Below the pieces are notes generated by a model that was given only the letters and a program-made list of their open reading frames with translations, was not told the origin of the DNA and did not search any database. Shown piece by piece: positions 9,040-17,310 of a stretch of DNA of 64,000 nucleotides. Every line of letters begins with the position of its first letter. Position 1 is the stretch's first letter. This DNA comes from DATLLN01 sp963797175 (GTDB lineage Bacteria; Actinomycetota; Thermoleophilia; Gaiellales; JAICJC01): contig CAWCOL010000005.1 in assembly GCA_963797175.1 (NCBI GenBank), positions 930,001 to 994,000 on the forward strand, given 5' to 3'. The position numbers were made by a program, and so were the translations under genes.

Positions 9040-9807
9040 CTATCCCTCCCCCGCCGCGTACGGCGTGCCGTTGTCCCACAAGCCGACGGTGCAGCCGTCC
9101 GGCCGCGGCACCGTGCCGCGCGGCCCGACCAGCAGGATCCCGCGCCCGTCCAGCGCCTCAGCGACGCGCTCAGCCGGCTGCAGGTGGTGCCCGCCCAGGC
9201 CGAGCTGCGCGTAGGTGTCGCGGAGCACGATCAGGGTGCCGGCCGAGCCGCGCAGAATGCCGGCCAGCTCGCAGAAGTGCCCGACCGACCACTCGGCCGG
9301 CTCGCCCACGTCCTCGCCGTGCTCCAGGCAGGCGATCAGCGCGGCCGGCGACGGTCGTGACGCCCACAGCGGCTCGGTGCGGAGGTTCGCGATCGCGAAC
9401 GCGCCCGCGTTGCCCGCCTCGTCCAGCACCCGGCAGACCTGGTCGGCGGTGAGCGGCGCCGGCAGGCCCACGGCCTCGACCGCACCGCCCGAGAGCTCCT
9501 CCACCGCGTGCGCCAGCCCGCGCGCGGACGTGCCCGTGATCGCGTCGTCGGCGACGCGCGGGACGGACAGCCGGTAGTCGAGGCGCGGCGATGCGCCCGG
9601 CGGCAGCGCGCCGAGGCCGTCCAGCTCGGGCAGCAGCGACCCGGAGGCGACGGCAACGTCGTCCTGATCGACCTCGATGCCGTTCGCGCAGAGGGCGATC
9701 GCGCCGCAGAACGCGCCGCAGAAGTTGTCCTTCTGGGGCAGCATGCGGGCGTGGAGCTCGGCCGTGCGGGCGGGGGCCGGCAGCAGCATGACGTCGGCGG
9801 CGCTCAC
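9040..9807 (-). CDS. Papain-like/C39-like cysteine-peptidase-fold protein of unknown role
   Basis: About 255 residues from GTG 9807; the ATG at 9789 is the alternative start. The N-terminal segment QKDNFCGAFCGAIAL has the Gln...Cys-Gly arrangement of papain-like and C39 peptidases. Later segments WSVGHFCELAGI and LIVLRDTY supply a plausible His and Asp, and the C-terminal WDNGTPYAAG looks like the last strand. So a Cys-His-Asp catalytic triad can be proposed, but the protein has no transporter domains and no signal peptide. Proteins like this are annotated as a domain of unknown function. It is the first gene of the unit with the synthetase and lutABC, 2 bases ahead of the synthetase start. 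Confidence 0.65.
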   Translation of the reverse strand: MSAADVMLLPAPARTAELHARMLPQKDNFCGAFCGAIALCANGIEVDQDDVAVASGSLLPELDGLGALPPGASPRLDYRLSVPRVADDAITGTSARGLAHAVEELSGGAVEAVGLPAPLTADQVCRVLDEAGNAGAFAIANLRTEPLWASRPSPAALIACLEHGEDVGEPAEWSVGHFCELAGILRGSAGTLIVLRDTYAQLGLGGHHLQPAERVAEALDGRGILLVGPRGTVPRPDGCTVGLWDNGTPYAAGEG

Positions 9808-9881
9808 GTCGGGGAGGCTATGCGATCCGGCCGCGATTGGGAAGGGTGCGGCCGTGCCAATCCGGCCGCGCGATGTGTACC

Positions 9882-9894
9882 GGGTGCACACCGC
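9882..9894. promoter_or_regulatory. Candidate operator GGGTGCACACCGC, shared with the BMC operon promoter
   Basis: Within the 104-bp divergent promoter region of the regulator gene and the synthetase/lut unit lies GGGTGCACACCGC, preceded by GTGTACC. The identical 13-mer recurs at 22357-22369 upstream of the microcompartment operon. Here it overlaps the expected -35 region of the regulator gene, suggesting autoregulation. Confidence 0.5.
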
Positions 9895-9899
9895 ACGGG

Positions 9900-9905
9900 T
9901 ATGCT
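9900..9905 (+). promoter_or_regulatory. -10 box TATGCT of a leaderless regulator transcript
   Basis: TATGCT ends 6 bases before the ATG at 9912, and there is no ribosome-binding site. Transcription would start at or next to the start codon. This spacing supports the choice of the internal ATG over the longer frame. Confidence 0.5.
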
Positions 9906-9911
9906 CGGACG

Positions 9912-11645
9912 ATGCGCGCGGACGTCGAGGCGAGCCGCGGCGCCGACCTCGCCGCGCTCGCAGAGCTGGTCTCACGGATGAACTCGAGCCTCGAGCTGGA
10001 CGAGGTGCTCGACCACGCGATCGCGGTCTGCGCGGAGCTGACGGGCTGCCAGGGCGCGCTGGTCTACCTCTGGCAGGAGGAGCGCGAGCGGCTGGTCGTG
10101 GCGGGCGCGATCGACGGCTACAAGCAGTGGATCGGCCGGTTCTCGCTGCCCGCCGGCGAGGGGCTGACCGGATGGACGGCGGCGACGCGCGAGGTCGGGA
10201 TCATCACCGAGCAGCCGCTGTCCGACCCGCGCTACCACCACGTTCCCGACCTGAACGACGGGCGGTTCCAGTCGGTCGCCACGATCCCGGTCGTGGGGCG
10301 CAGCGACCAGCTGATCGGGGTGCTCACCCTGCACACCGCTGCGCCGCGAGAGTTCAGCGAGGAGGACGTCACCCTGCTGCGCACGATCGCGGGGCTGGTC
10401 GCGGGCGCGGTCGAGAACGCGCAGCTGCACCAGCGGGCCCTGCGCAGCGTCGAGGTGTTCCGGCGGCTGGCGGAGCTGTCGCGCCGGCTGACGTCGGCGG
10501 CGGGCACGGCGCAGACGCTGCAGCTGCTGGCGGTGACGGCCCGCGACCTGCTGGACGCCGTGCTGGTCGCCGTGCTGCGGCTGGACGAGGCGCGGGGCAC
10601 GCTCACCGTCGAGACCTGGGCGGGCGGGCGGGGGCGGATCCGCACCGACGCCTTCCCGGCGGAGGGCGCCTGGGCGCAGCTGCTGGGCGGCGGGCCGGCC
10701 TGCATCGACCTCGTCCGCTCGCCCGAGCTCGTGCTGGGCGTCGACGCGCGATCGCTCTTCGCAGCCCCGCTGCGGCTGGAGGGCCGGCCGACCGGCCTGC
10801 TGCTCTGCTACGCCGAGGACGAGCGGACGCTGGGCAACGAGAACCTCGAGCTGCTGGGGACGATCGCGAACCACACCTCGATCGCGCTGGAGGAGGGCCG
10901 GCGGCGCGATGCGGCCGCCCAGCGGACGCGGATGCGGGAGCTGTTCGAGAGCCTGCGCGCCGGCGAGCGGCGGCAGCTCGACCAGCCCCACGCGGTGGTG
11001 GTGGTCGAGGCGCAGCCGACCGAGGACACCGGACGCGGGTTCGCCCGGCTGGGGAGCGAGCTGGCCGGGGCGTTCCCCGGCACGCTGGTCGACGCGCGTG
11101 GGCACGCCCTGCGGGCGCTGGTGCCGGTGGGGAGCGAGGGCTGGTGCGACCGGCTGGCCATAGCGCTGGCGGAGGCGCTGGAGGGCGTCGACTGTGGCGC
11201 CGGGATCTCCGAGCCGACCGACCGCGAGTGGGCGCTGGCCTTCCGCCAGGCCGAGATCGCCGCCGCCATCGGCGGAGCGGGCGGCGCCCGGCGGGTGCGG
11301 AGCTACGCCGACCTGGGCGCCCAGCGGCACCTCTGGACGATCGCGCGCGAGGGCGATCCCGATCCGCTGGAGGCGGCGGTGACGCGGCTCTCCGAGGTGG
11401 ACGCGCGCCGCGGCAGCCAGCTCTTCCGCACGCTCGAGGTCTACCTCGAGCAGCAGGGCAACGCCCGCCAGGCCGCGGCGGTGCTCTACATCCACCGCAA
11501 CACGCTGCGGCAGCGGCTGCGGCGCGTCTCCGAACAGGTGGGTGTGGACGTGCGCGACCGGACGACCTGGTTCGACCTGGGCCTGGCGGTGCGGCTGGTG
11601 CGCTTCCGCGGCAGCGCCGGCCGGCTGCTGGACGGCTCCGGCTGA
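9912..11645 (+). CDS. GAF-domain transcriptional regulator with PucR/CdaR-type C-terminal HTH
   Basis: A 577-residue regulator. GAF domain 1 covers about residues 15-165 (LDEVLDHAIAVCAELTGC, GEGLTGWTAATREVG). A second GAF covers about 180-345 (LDAVLVAVLRLDEARGTL, RLEGRPTGLLLCYAEDERTL). A GGDEF-like linker follows. The C-terminal PucR helix-turn-helix is clear at about 505-560: FRTLEVYLEQQGNARQAAAV and LYIHRNTLRQRLRRV. GAF domains bind small metabolites or nucleotides; PucR-family members activate nitrogen-compound catabolism. It is divergent to the C39-like/synthetase/lut unit. A shared 13-mer suggests it also acts on the microcompartment operon 12 kb away, which is an inference. Confidence 0.85.
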   Translation: MRADVEASRGADLAALAELVSRMNSSLELDEVLDHAIAVCAELTGCQGALVYLWQEERERLVVAGAIDGYKQWIGRFSLPAGEGLTGWTAATREVGIITEQPLSDPRYHHVPDLNDGRFQSVATIPVVGRSDQLIGVLTLHTAAPREFSEEDVTLLRTIAGLVAGAVENAQLHQRALRSVEVFRRLAELSRRLTSAAGTAQTLQLLAVTARDLLDAVLVAVLRLDEARGTLTVETWAGGRGRIRTDAFPAEGAWAQLLGGGPACIDLVRSPELVLGVDARSLFAAPLRLEGRPTGLLLCYAEDERTLGNENLELLGTIANHTSIALEEGRRRDAAAQRTRMRELFESLRAGERRQLDQPHAVVVVEAQPTEDTGRGFARLGSELAGAFPGTLVDARGHALRALVPVGSEGWCDRLAIALAEALEGVDCGAGISEPTDREWALAFRQAEIAAAIGGAGGARRVRSYADLGAQRHLWTIAREGDPDPLEAAVTRLSEVDARRGSQLFRTLEVYLEQQGNARQAAAVLYIHRNTLRQRLRRVSEQVGVDVRDRTTWFDLGLAVRLVRFRGSAGRLLDGSG

Positions 11646-11651
11646 CCCCTC

Positions 11652-11667
11652 AGGCGCACCGGCGCCT
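11652..11667 (+). terminator. Short hairpin after the regulator gene
   Basis: AGGCGC, loop ACCG, GCGCCT lies 7 bases after the stop codon. The stem is perfect but only 6 bp, and no T-run follows, so it is a weak terminator candidate. The rest of the 277-bp gap to the protease gene holds a GGGGTCAGACCC element (about 11674) but no gene. Confidence 0.4.
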
Positions 11668-11853
11668 CCGCGGGGGCGGCATGGGGTCAGACCCTGTTCG
11701 TGGATCCGGGACCGTTCGCGCACGAACGCGGCGCCGGGAAGAGCAGCGGTCGGCGGAACCGTCGTGTGCAGCGGCGCCCGTGCGCCAATGGACGCACACC
11801 TGCACTGACCGGCCGGTGGCCTCCTGCCGTACGCGCTAACAGACGCAGGGACC

Positions 11854-11871
11854 CGTCACGATTGCGTGACG
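11854..11871. repeat. Inverted repeat CGTCACG-ATTG-CGTGACG
   Basis: A perfect 7-bp dyad with a 4-base spacer lies downstream of the leftward protease gene, 52 bases after its stop codon. It could be part of a terminator or a regulator-binding dyad. No gene starts within 50 bp on its right, so a structural role seems likelier. Confidence 0.35.
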
Positions 11872-11922
11872 ACACCGTGCCCATCCACGTGGCGACCGAC
11901 GGACGTCTGACCCCGGTCGGGG

Positions 11923-14253
11923 CTAGGTGACGTGGATCAGCTTGGCCGGCGAGTTGGCCGAGAGCCAGCGCGCCGTGCCGCCGCCGGTGTAGTGCCAGCG
12001 GAAGTAGTAGCTGCCCGCACCGGAGCTGACGCGCCCGGAGTACCCGCCCTTGGTGCCGACGCCGGCCATGCCCAGCCCGTGCCAGATCGTGCCGTGCAGG
12101 CCCCGCCACTGCAGCGCGACCTTGGCGCCCGACATGTTCGGCGTGGAGAACCCGGAGAGCGTGAACGTGACGCCGTGGGGCACCGTCGTCCGCGAGGCGG
12201 CGATCGAGAGCTTCGGCGTCACCGTGATCGTGTGGTAGGCCGAGCCCGACGCCGCATGATCCTCGTCGCCCATGTAGAGCGCGCGCCAGCTCAGGTGGCG
12301 GCCGGGCTTGATCGTCGCAGTCCAGTGGCCGGCGCCGTCGGTGATCGCCTTGACCGACGTCTCGGCGAGGCCCGTGTACCGCAGCTCGATCCACACCCGG
12401 GAGCCGGCCATCGGCACGTTGCCGGCCACCTCGTGGAGCGTGCCGGACAGCGTCACCGTGCCGCCGACCAGGAGCGTGCTGCGGCTCTGCAGCGCGGTCA
12501 CCACCGTGTCGGCCGCGGACGGGGCGGATCCCGACCACGCCGCGAGGTCGGCGGCCAGCGCGTTCGCGTCGATCGATCCCAGCCCGGACGCCATGTCGTA
12601 GCCGGCGCCAGCGGCGTACTTCCCGCCCAGCAGGCCGCCGGTGACGTCGATGTTGCCCGACGTGACGTCGAAGAAGTCGCCCGGGGACGAGGCGGCGGTC
12701 GCGTACAGGAAGGGGTTGGCGTAGCCGAGCCGCTGCCCGCCGTTGGCCAGCGAGTACTCGTTGATGTCCGCCGTCAGCCCCGCCATCAGCGGCGCGGCGC
12801 CGCTGGTGCCGCCGATCAGCGTCCACCCCTGGTGTCCGCAGTCCGCGCTCGAGCAGTAGACGATGTACCCGGTGTCGGGATCGGAGTCCAGCGCGATGTC
12901 GGGCACCTGCCGGCAGTAGCCGCCGGTGTTGCCGCAGGGCGTGCCGCTGGAGTCGGCGTAGATGCTCCCCGTGTGCTGCCAGGACGGCATCGGCCAGACG
13001 TGCGAGAGCCCGCCGCCGCCGCCCGAGAAGTCATGGTTCCAGACGCGCTCCTTGGGCGAGGCGCCCGGCACCAGCCGCGTGCCGCCGACGCCCGTGGCGA
13101 AGGGCGACGACGACGTCGCGTCCGTGTTCAGCAGCGGGGTGGGCGGCCCGCAGGTCGCCGAGCCGGAGTCGCCGGAGGCGACGAAGACGCTGATGCCCTG
13201 CACCGCGGCGAAGGCCAGCTCGTTCTGCTGCGCCGCCAGCTCGCCGGCGGACGTGTGCGCCTCGCACAGGCCCCACGAGATCGAGATCTCGTGGACGCCG
13301 TTCGATCCGGCGTCGTCCACCATCCGCTCGACCATCGCCGAGATCGGCACGGGGCCGTTGGGCGCCATGTAGACGTACGCGTGGGCGAGATGGGGCGCCG
13401 CCGAGAGGGCGGCCTCGATGTCGAGCGTCACCTCGCCGTTGCCCGTCAGCGTGCTGGTGCCGCCGCTGATGTTGACGTCCGAGACGGGCGTGGTCAGGCC
13501 GAAGCAGCTCTTGTACGTGGTGACGTCGCTGTGGACGTAGTTCGAGTACTCGAGGAACGCGATCGACTCGCCGTCGCCGTCCGCCCCGGCGTCGATCAGC
13601 GCCTGCGCGTCGTACGCGTTGGCGGCGGCCATGTCGGCGGGCAGCAGGCCGCCGAAGCTGTTCTTGACGTTGGTCGGCCCGCCGCAGGTCGGCGCCACCT
13701 GAGCCTGCGGGCCGGGCTGCGCGTGCGAGAGGTACACGGCGGACGTGTCCAGCCCGCCCACCGACTGCACGAGGCCGGCGACCTGCGTGGGCAGGTGCAG
13801 GGCGGAGTCGGGCGCGTGGAAGGTGCGGCCGGACGGCAGCCGGTAGCGCTCGAGATCGGTGCCGAACGCGCGCTCGGCGGCGTCGCTGGAGCCGCTGGCC
13901 CACACCGTCATCGTGCCCACCCGGTCGACCGTCATCCCGGCCGCGCGCAGGTGGTCGGCGACCGCCCGGCGGTCGGCGGCGGACGGCGCGAACAGCGAAC
14001 GGGCGTGCGCGGCGCTGAGCGGCGCGCGGCCGCTCGACGCGGCGGCCATCGCCAGCAGCAGCGCCTCGTTGCGCGGCCGCAGCTGGACGGCGACCTGCAC
14101 GGGCTGGGCCGAGGGCACCGCTCCCACGGCGTGCGCCTGCCCGACCAGCGCGGAACGCTGGCCGATCAGCGGCACCTCGTCACTCTGAGCTGCGGCGGGT
14201 TGGGACGTCGCCGCAAAGAGCGCGAGCATCACGAGAGGGAGCGCTCGACGCAT
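11923..14253 (-). CDS. Secreted sedolisin (S53 family) serine-carboxyl peptidase with C-terminal beta domains
   Basis: A 776-residue exported protease. The ATG at 14253 has an AGGAGG site. Residues 1-26 are a signal peptide. The kumamolisin-like activation domain spans about 35-190 (LFAPSAADRRAVADHLRAAG). The catalytic domain holds GNGEVTLDIEAAL (catalytic Glu and Asp), VFVASGDSGSATC (oxyanion Asp) and GGTSGAAPLMAGL (nucleophile Ser). A Ca-site region FFDVTSGN...GYDMASGLGS follows. The last 190 residues are two Ig-like beta domains (VTLSGTLHEVAG, FTLSGFSTPNMSG), probably for substrate or surface binding. Sedolisins work at acid pH outside the cell. The gene stands alone. Confidence 0.9.
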   Translation of the reverse strand: MRRALPLVMLALFAATSQPAAAQSDEVPLIGQRSALVGQAHAVGAVPSAQPVQVAVQLRPRNEALLLAMAAASSGRAPLSAAHARSLFAPSAADRRAVADHLRAAGMTVDRVGTMTVWASGSSDAAERAFGTDLERYRLPSGRTFHAPDSALHLPTQVAGLVQSVGGLDTSAVYLSHAQPGPQAQVAPTCGGPTNVKNSFGGLLPADMAAANAYDAQALIDAGADGDGESIAFLEYSNYVHSDVTTYKSCFGLTTPVSDVNISGGTSTLTGNGEVTLDIEAALSAAPHLAHAYVYMAPNGPVPISAMVERMVDDAGSNGVHEISISWGLCEAHTSAGELAAQQNELAFAAVQGISVFVASGDSGSATCGPPTPLLNTDATSSSPFATGVGGTRLVPGASPKERVWNHDFSGGGGGLSHVWPMPSWQHTGSIYADSSGTPCGNTGGYCRQVPDIALDSDPDTGYIVYCSSADCGHQGWTLIGGTSGAAPLMAGLTADINEYSLANGGQRLGYANPFLYATAASSPGDFFDVTSGNIDVTGGLLGGKYAAGAGYDMASGLGSIDANALAADLAAWSGSAPSAADTVVTALQSRSTLLVGGTVTLSGTLHEVAGNVPMAGSRVWIELRYTGLAETSVKAITDGAGHWTATIKPGRHLSWRALYMGDEDHAASGSAYHTITVTPKLSIAASRTTVPHGVTFTLSGFSTPNMSGAKVALQWRGLHGTIWHGLGMAGVGTKGGYSGRVSSGAGSYYFRWHYTGGGTARWLSANSPAKLIHVT

Positions 14254-14351
14254 GCCTCCTAATGGAACGAGAGCAGCGCGACCACGGCCACCCCCCGAAC
14301 GGGGGATGCTCCTCCCCGGTCCGCTCACTCGCCCCTCCCCCCGCGGCTCGC

Positions 14352-14357
14352 TAAGAT
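14352..14357 (+). promoter_or_regulatory. -10 box TAAGAT for the dehydrogenase-kinase pair
   Basis: TAAGAT lies 43 bases before the GTG at 14401. The transcript would have a leader of about 35 bases that includes the ribosome-binding site GGGGAGGTAGCTC just before the start, so this gene is not leaderless. Confidence 0.4.
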
Positions 14358-14400
14358 CGGAACCGTGAACTGGACTAGACCACTTTCGGGGAGGTAGCTC

Positions 14401-15453
14401 GTGCGGGCAGCGATCTGGCACGGACCGGGTGAGATGACCGTCGGCGACGTGCCGGAGCCCGCCTGCCCGGCGGACGGCGTCCTGCTGCGCGTGACGGCGT
14501 GCGGGATCTGCGGCACCGACGTGCGCACCTTCTTCAACGGCGACCGGCGGATCTCACCGGGCGCCGTGCTCGGCCACGAGATCTGCGGCGAGATCATCGA
14601 GGTCGGCGCCGATGCGAACGGCGACCTGCGCGCTGCGGCCGGCGATCGCGTGCACGTCATCTCGACGTTGTACTGCGGCCACTGCTCGCTCTGCCGCGGT
14701 GGCAACGAGCACCTCTGCCAGCAGGGCGGGCTGATGGGCTTCGACTTCCAGGGCGCATACGCCGAACTGGTTGCCGTGCCCGAGGTCGCGCTCAAGAACG
14801 TCTTCCCCATCCCCGACGGCCTGGACGACGTGCACGCGACGTTCGCCGACCCTCTGTCGGATGCGATCTGCGGGCACAAGGACATGGACATCGGTCTGGA
14901 ACAGATCGTGGTGGTGATCGGGGCGGGGCCGGTCGGCACCGCCCACGTCGCGCTCGCTCTCGCGCAGGGAGCCGACACCGTGCATCTGCTCGAGACATCC
15001 CCCCAACGCCTCGATCTGGCGCGCAGCGTGCTCGGCGACGCGCCGGTCGAGTACGTGGACGTTAGCGGCACCGACTCCGTGGCGTACGTGCACGGCGTCA
15101 CGACCGACGGCGCAGAGCGGGTGATCGTCGCCTGCTCGAACGCGCAGGCCCAGGAGCAGGCGATGGAGATGTCCGCGCCCCGCGGCCGGGTGCTGTTCTT
15201 CGGCGGCCTGCCCAAGGGCACGACGTCGATCGCCTTCCCGTCCAACGTGCTCCACTACCGCGAGGTGCAGGTGCACGGCAGCTACGCCAGCCGCTACCGC
15301 GATCAGGTGCAGGCGCTGGAGATGCTGCGCCGGAACACCCGGAACATCCGCGGCGTCGTCAGCGACGTCGTCTCACTGGACGACACCCCCGAGGCCTTCC
15401 AGCGGATCCGCCGGGGCGAGGCGCTCAAGGTTGTCGTCACCCCAAACGCGTGA
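14401..15453 (+). CDS. Zinc-dependent medium-chain dehydrogenase (polyol/alcohol dehydrogenase family)
   Basis: A 350-residue MDR-family dehydrogenase. CGICGTDVRTF holds the catalytic-zinc Cys and LGHEICGEI the His-Glu pair. The structural-zinc loop is STLYCGHCSLCRGGNEHLC with four cysteines. The Rossmann motif is VIGAGPVGTAHVALALAQGA. It should oxidise a polyol or secondary alcohol with NAD; sorbitol/xylitol-type dehydrogenases are the closest match in pattern. Its stop overlaps the GTG of an FGGY kinase, so the pair probably converts a polyol to a ketose and phosphorylates it. The GTG start has a good GGAGGT site. Confidence 0.88.
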   Translation: MRAAIWHGPGEMTVGDVPEPACPADGVLLRVTACGICGTDVRTFFNGDRRISPGAVLGHEICGEIIEVGADANGDLRAAAGDRVHVISTLYCGHCSLCRGGNEHLCQQGGLMGFDFQGAYAELVAVPEVALKNVFPIPDGLDDVHATFADPLSDAICGHKDMDIGLEQIVVVIGAGPVGTAHVALALAQGADTVHLLETSPQRLDLARSVLGDAPVEYVDVSGTDSVAYVHGVTTDGAERVIVACSNAQAQEQAMEMSAPRGRVLFFGGLPKGTTSIAFPSNVLHYREVQVHGSYASRYRDQVQALEMLRRNTRNIRGVVSDVVSLDDTPEAFQRIRRGEALKVVVTPNA

Positions 15454-16937
15454 GCGACCTCGTCTGCGGCATCGACGTCGGCTCGCAGGGCTCCTGCCTG
15501 AGCGTGTTCGACGCGGCCGGCGAGCGGCTCGCGACCACCTACCAGCCGCACCCGCTGTCCTACCCGCGCCCGGGCTGGGCCGAACAGGATCCGCGCGACT
15601 GGCGCGCCGCGCTGGTCAACGGCTTCCGCGACCTCTCGGCGCGCGTCAACCTGAAGCGGGTGGTGGCGATCTCGTTCGGCTCGCAGCTCGACGGCCTGGT
15701 GCCGGTCGACCGCAACGCCCAGCCTGTCGGGCCCGCGATCATCTGGATGGACCGGCGGGCCGACGCGCTCTGCGGCCCCGTGGCCGACGCGTTCGGCGAG
15801 GAGCGCTGGTACGCCCGCAGCGGCTGCAACCTGGACGGCTCGCACGTGGCGGCCAAGATCGCATGGGTGCGCGAGCACCGGGCGGCGGTGCACGAGCGCA
15901 CCGACCGCCACCTGCTGCCCGGGTCGTACATGGTTCGCGTTGCCTGCAACGCCGACGCCGTCGACCGCTCGAACGCATCGTCCACGATGCTGCTCGACCC
16001 CGACCGCGGCGACTGGGACGACACCCTGCTCGAGGCCTGGGGCATCGACCGCGACCGGCTGCCTCCGGTGGTCGGCGCTGAGGAGGTGCTGGGCGAGGTG
16101 ACGGCGGACTTCGCCGACTCCACCGGACTGCCGCGGGGCTGCCTGGTCGTGTGCGGCTCCGGCGACGAGATGGCGGCGACGCTGGGCGCGGGCGCCGTCG
16201 AGCCGGGCGAGATCTGCGACGTGCTGGGCACGGCCGAGCCGGTCTGCGCCGCCGCCGACCGGCCGCTGCGCGACGCGACCCGGGTCGCCGAGTGCCACCC
16301 CCACGCCGCGCCCGGGCGGTGGCTGCTCGAGAACCCCGGCTGGGCGAGCGGCGCGAACTACCGCTGGTTCCGCGACGAGTTGTGCGGCGCCGACGGCTAC
16401 GACGAGCTGAACGCGCTCGCGCAGGGCGCGCCTGCGGGCGCAGACGGGCTCGTCTTTCTGCCCTGGATGGGCGGCGCGATGGCCCCCCGCTGGGAGGCCG
16501 ACGCGCGCGGCGCCTGGTACGGGCTCACGCCCGCCCACGGCAAGGCGCACCTCTGCCGGGCGCTGCTGGAAGGGTCGGCGTACGCGTTCCGCGACGTCGT
16601 CGAGGCGATCCGCGGCGCCGGCCTCGACCCGCGGAGGGTGGTGTGCGTGGCGGGCGGCGCCCGCTCGCCGCTGGTGCGACAGATGCGCGCCGACCTGACC
16701 GGCCTCCCCGTCACCTGGTCGGAGGACGTCGAGACGACCTCGCGCGGAGCGGCGATGCTGGCCGCGGCCGGCGCCGGGCTACATGCCGGCGTGGCCGACG
16801 CCGCCGCCGCGATGAGCCGCCTGTCCGGCTCCGAGCACGAGCCCGACCCGGCGGGCGCCGAGCTGCTCGACGAGGGGCACCGCCGCTACCGGCGCCTGTT
16901 CGACGCCCTCGCGCCGGCCTTCGCCGAACTCGCCTGA
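15450..16937 (+). CDS. FGGY-family carbohydrate kinase (xylulokinase-like)
   Basis: A 495-residue sugar kinase, close to the usual FGGY length. The N-terminal ATPase motif CGIDVGSQGSCLSVFDAAGE and the catalytic-region WMDRRADAL are present, as is the C-terminal signature VVCVAGGARSPLVRQMRADL with the adjacent SRGAAMLAAAG. It would phosphorylate the ketose made by the dehydrogenase encoded just upstream, with which it shares a GTGA overlap. D-xylulose is the simplest guess, but FGGY substrates (ribulose, fuculose, erythritol) cannot be separated here. No sugar transporter is nearby. Confidence 0.85.
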   Translation: MSDLVCGIDVGSQGSCLSVFDAAGERLATTYQPHPLSYPRPGWAEQDPRDWRAALVNGFRDLSARVNLKRVVAISFGSQLDGLVPVDRNAQPVGPAIIWMDRRADALCGPVADAFGEERWYARSGCNLDGSHVAAKIAWVREHRAAVHERTDRHLLPGSYMVRVACNADAVDRSNASSTMLLDPDRGDWDDTLLEAWGIDRDRLPPVVGAEEVLGEVTADFADSTGLPRGCLVVCGSGDEMAATLGAGAVEPGEICDVLGTAEPVCAAADRPLRDATRVAECHPHAAPGRWLLENPGWASGANYRWFRDELCGADGYDELNALAQGAPAGADGLVFLPWMGGAMAPRWEADARGAWYGLTPAHGKAHLCRALLEGSAYAFRDVVEAIRGAGLDPRRVVCVAGGARSPLVRQMRADLTGLPVTWSEDVETTSRGAAMLAAAGAGLHAGVADAAAAMSRLSGSEHEPDPAGAELLDEGHRRYRRLFDALAPAFAELA

Positions 16938-16952
16938 GCCGTACGGCAGGGG

Positions 16953-16958
16953 TAGCAT
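16953..16958 (+). promoter_or_regulatory. -10 box TAGCAT, leaderless transcript
   Basis: TAGCAT ends 7 bases before the ATG at 16966, and no ribosome-binding site lies between them. It is one of the clearest leaderless promoters in the window. Confidence 0.55.
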
Positions 16959-16965
16959 CCGCGAC

Positions 16966-17310
16966 ATGGACGCGCCTCGCGAGCAGCGGGCGGTGGGGAT
17001 CGGCCGGCGGGTCGTGAGCGGCCTGCTGATGGCCTGGGTCTACGTCGTCCTGGTGCTCAGCTGGGCGGTGATGGAGGTGTTCGAGCGGCGCCGCCACCGG
17101 CGGACGCGGGCGGCAATGGCCGCGCGGTCGCAGTCGCCGCCGCCGATCCGCCGGCACGCGCCCGGGCCGGTGCGCCGCGATGACCTGCCCGCCTTCGCCT
17201 CCTTCCACCCCGACGCGCCGCTGGGCGCCGTGCTCGACCGCGAGCTCACACAGGCGGACGTGGACGAGCTCGTGCGGGAGGTCGAGCGGCACCTGGCCGA
17301 CCACGCCTGA
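16966..17310 (+). CDS. Small membrane protein, function unknown
   Basis: A 114-residue protein with one membrane helix at about residues 16-38 (RRVVSGLLMAWVYVVLVLSW). A strongly basic stretch (FERRRHRRTRAAMAAR) follows, predicting a cytoplasmic C-terminal tail. The tail ends in an acidic helix (TQADVDELVREVERHLADHA). I do not recognise a family. Expression from the adjacent leaderless promoter is likely. Its 3' end overlaps the convergent glycosylase gene by 65 bp. Confidence 0.7.
   Translation: MDAPREQRAVGIGRRVVSGLLMAWVYVVLVLSWAVMEVFERRRHRRTRAAMAARSQSPPPIRRHAPGPVRRDDLPAFASFHPDAPLGAVLDRELTQADVDELVREVERHLADHA

Noticed and set aside
11932..14262. A 776-codon frame on the plus strand opposite the sedolisin gene
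   Set aside because: It mirrors the codon positions of the protease, is Arg/Gly/Ala-rich, has no ribosome-binding site and matches no family. It is an antisense shadow.
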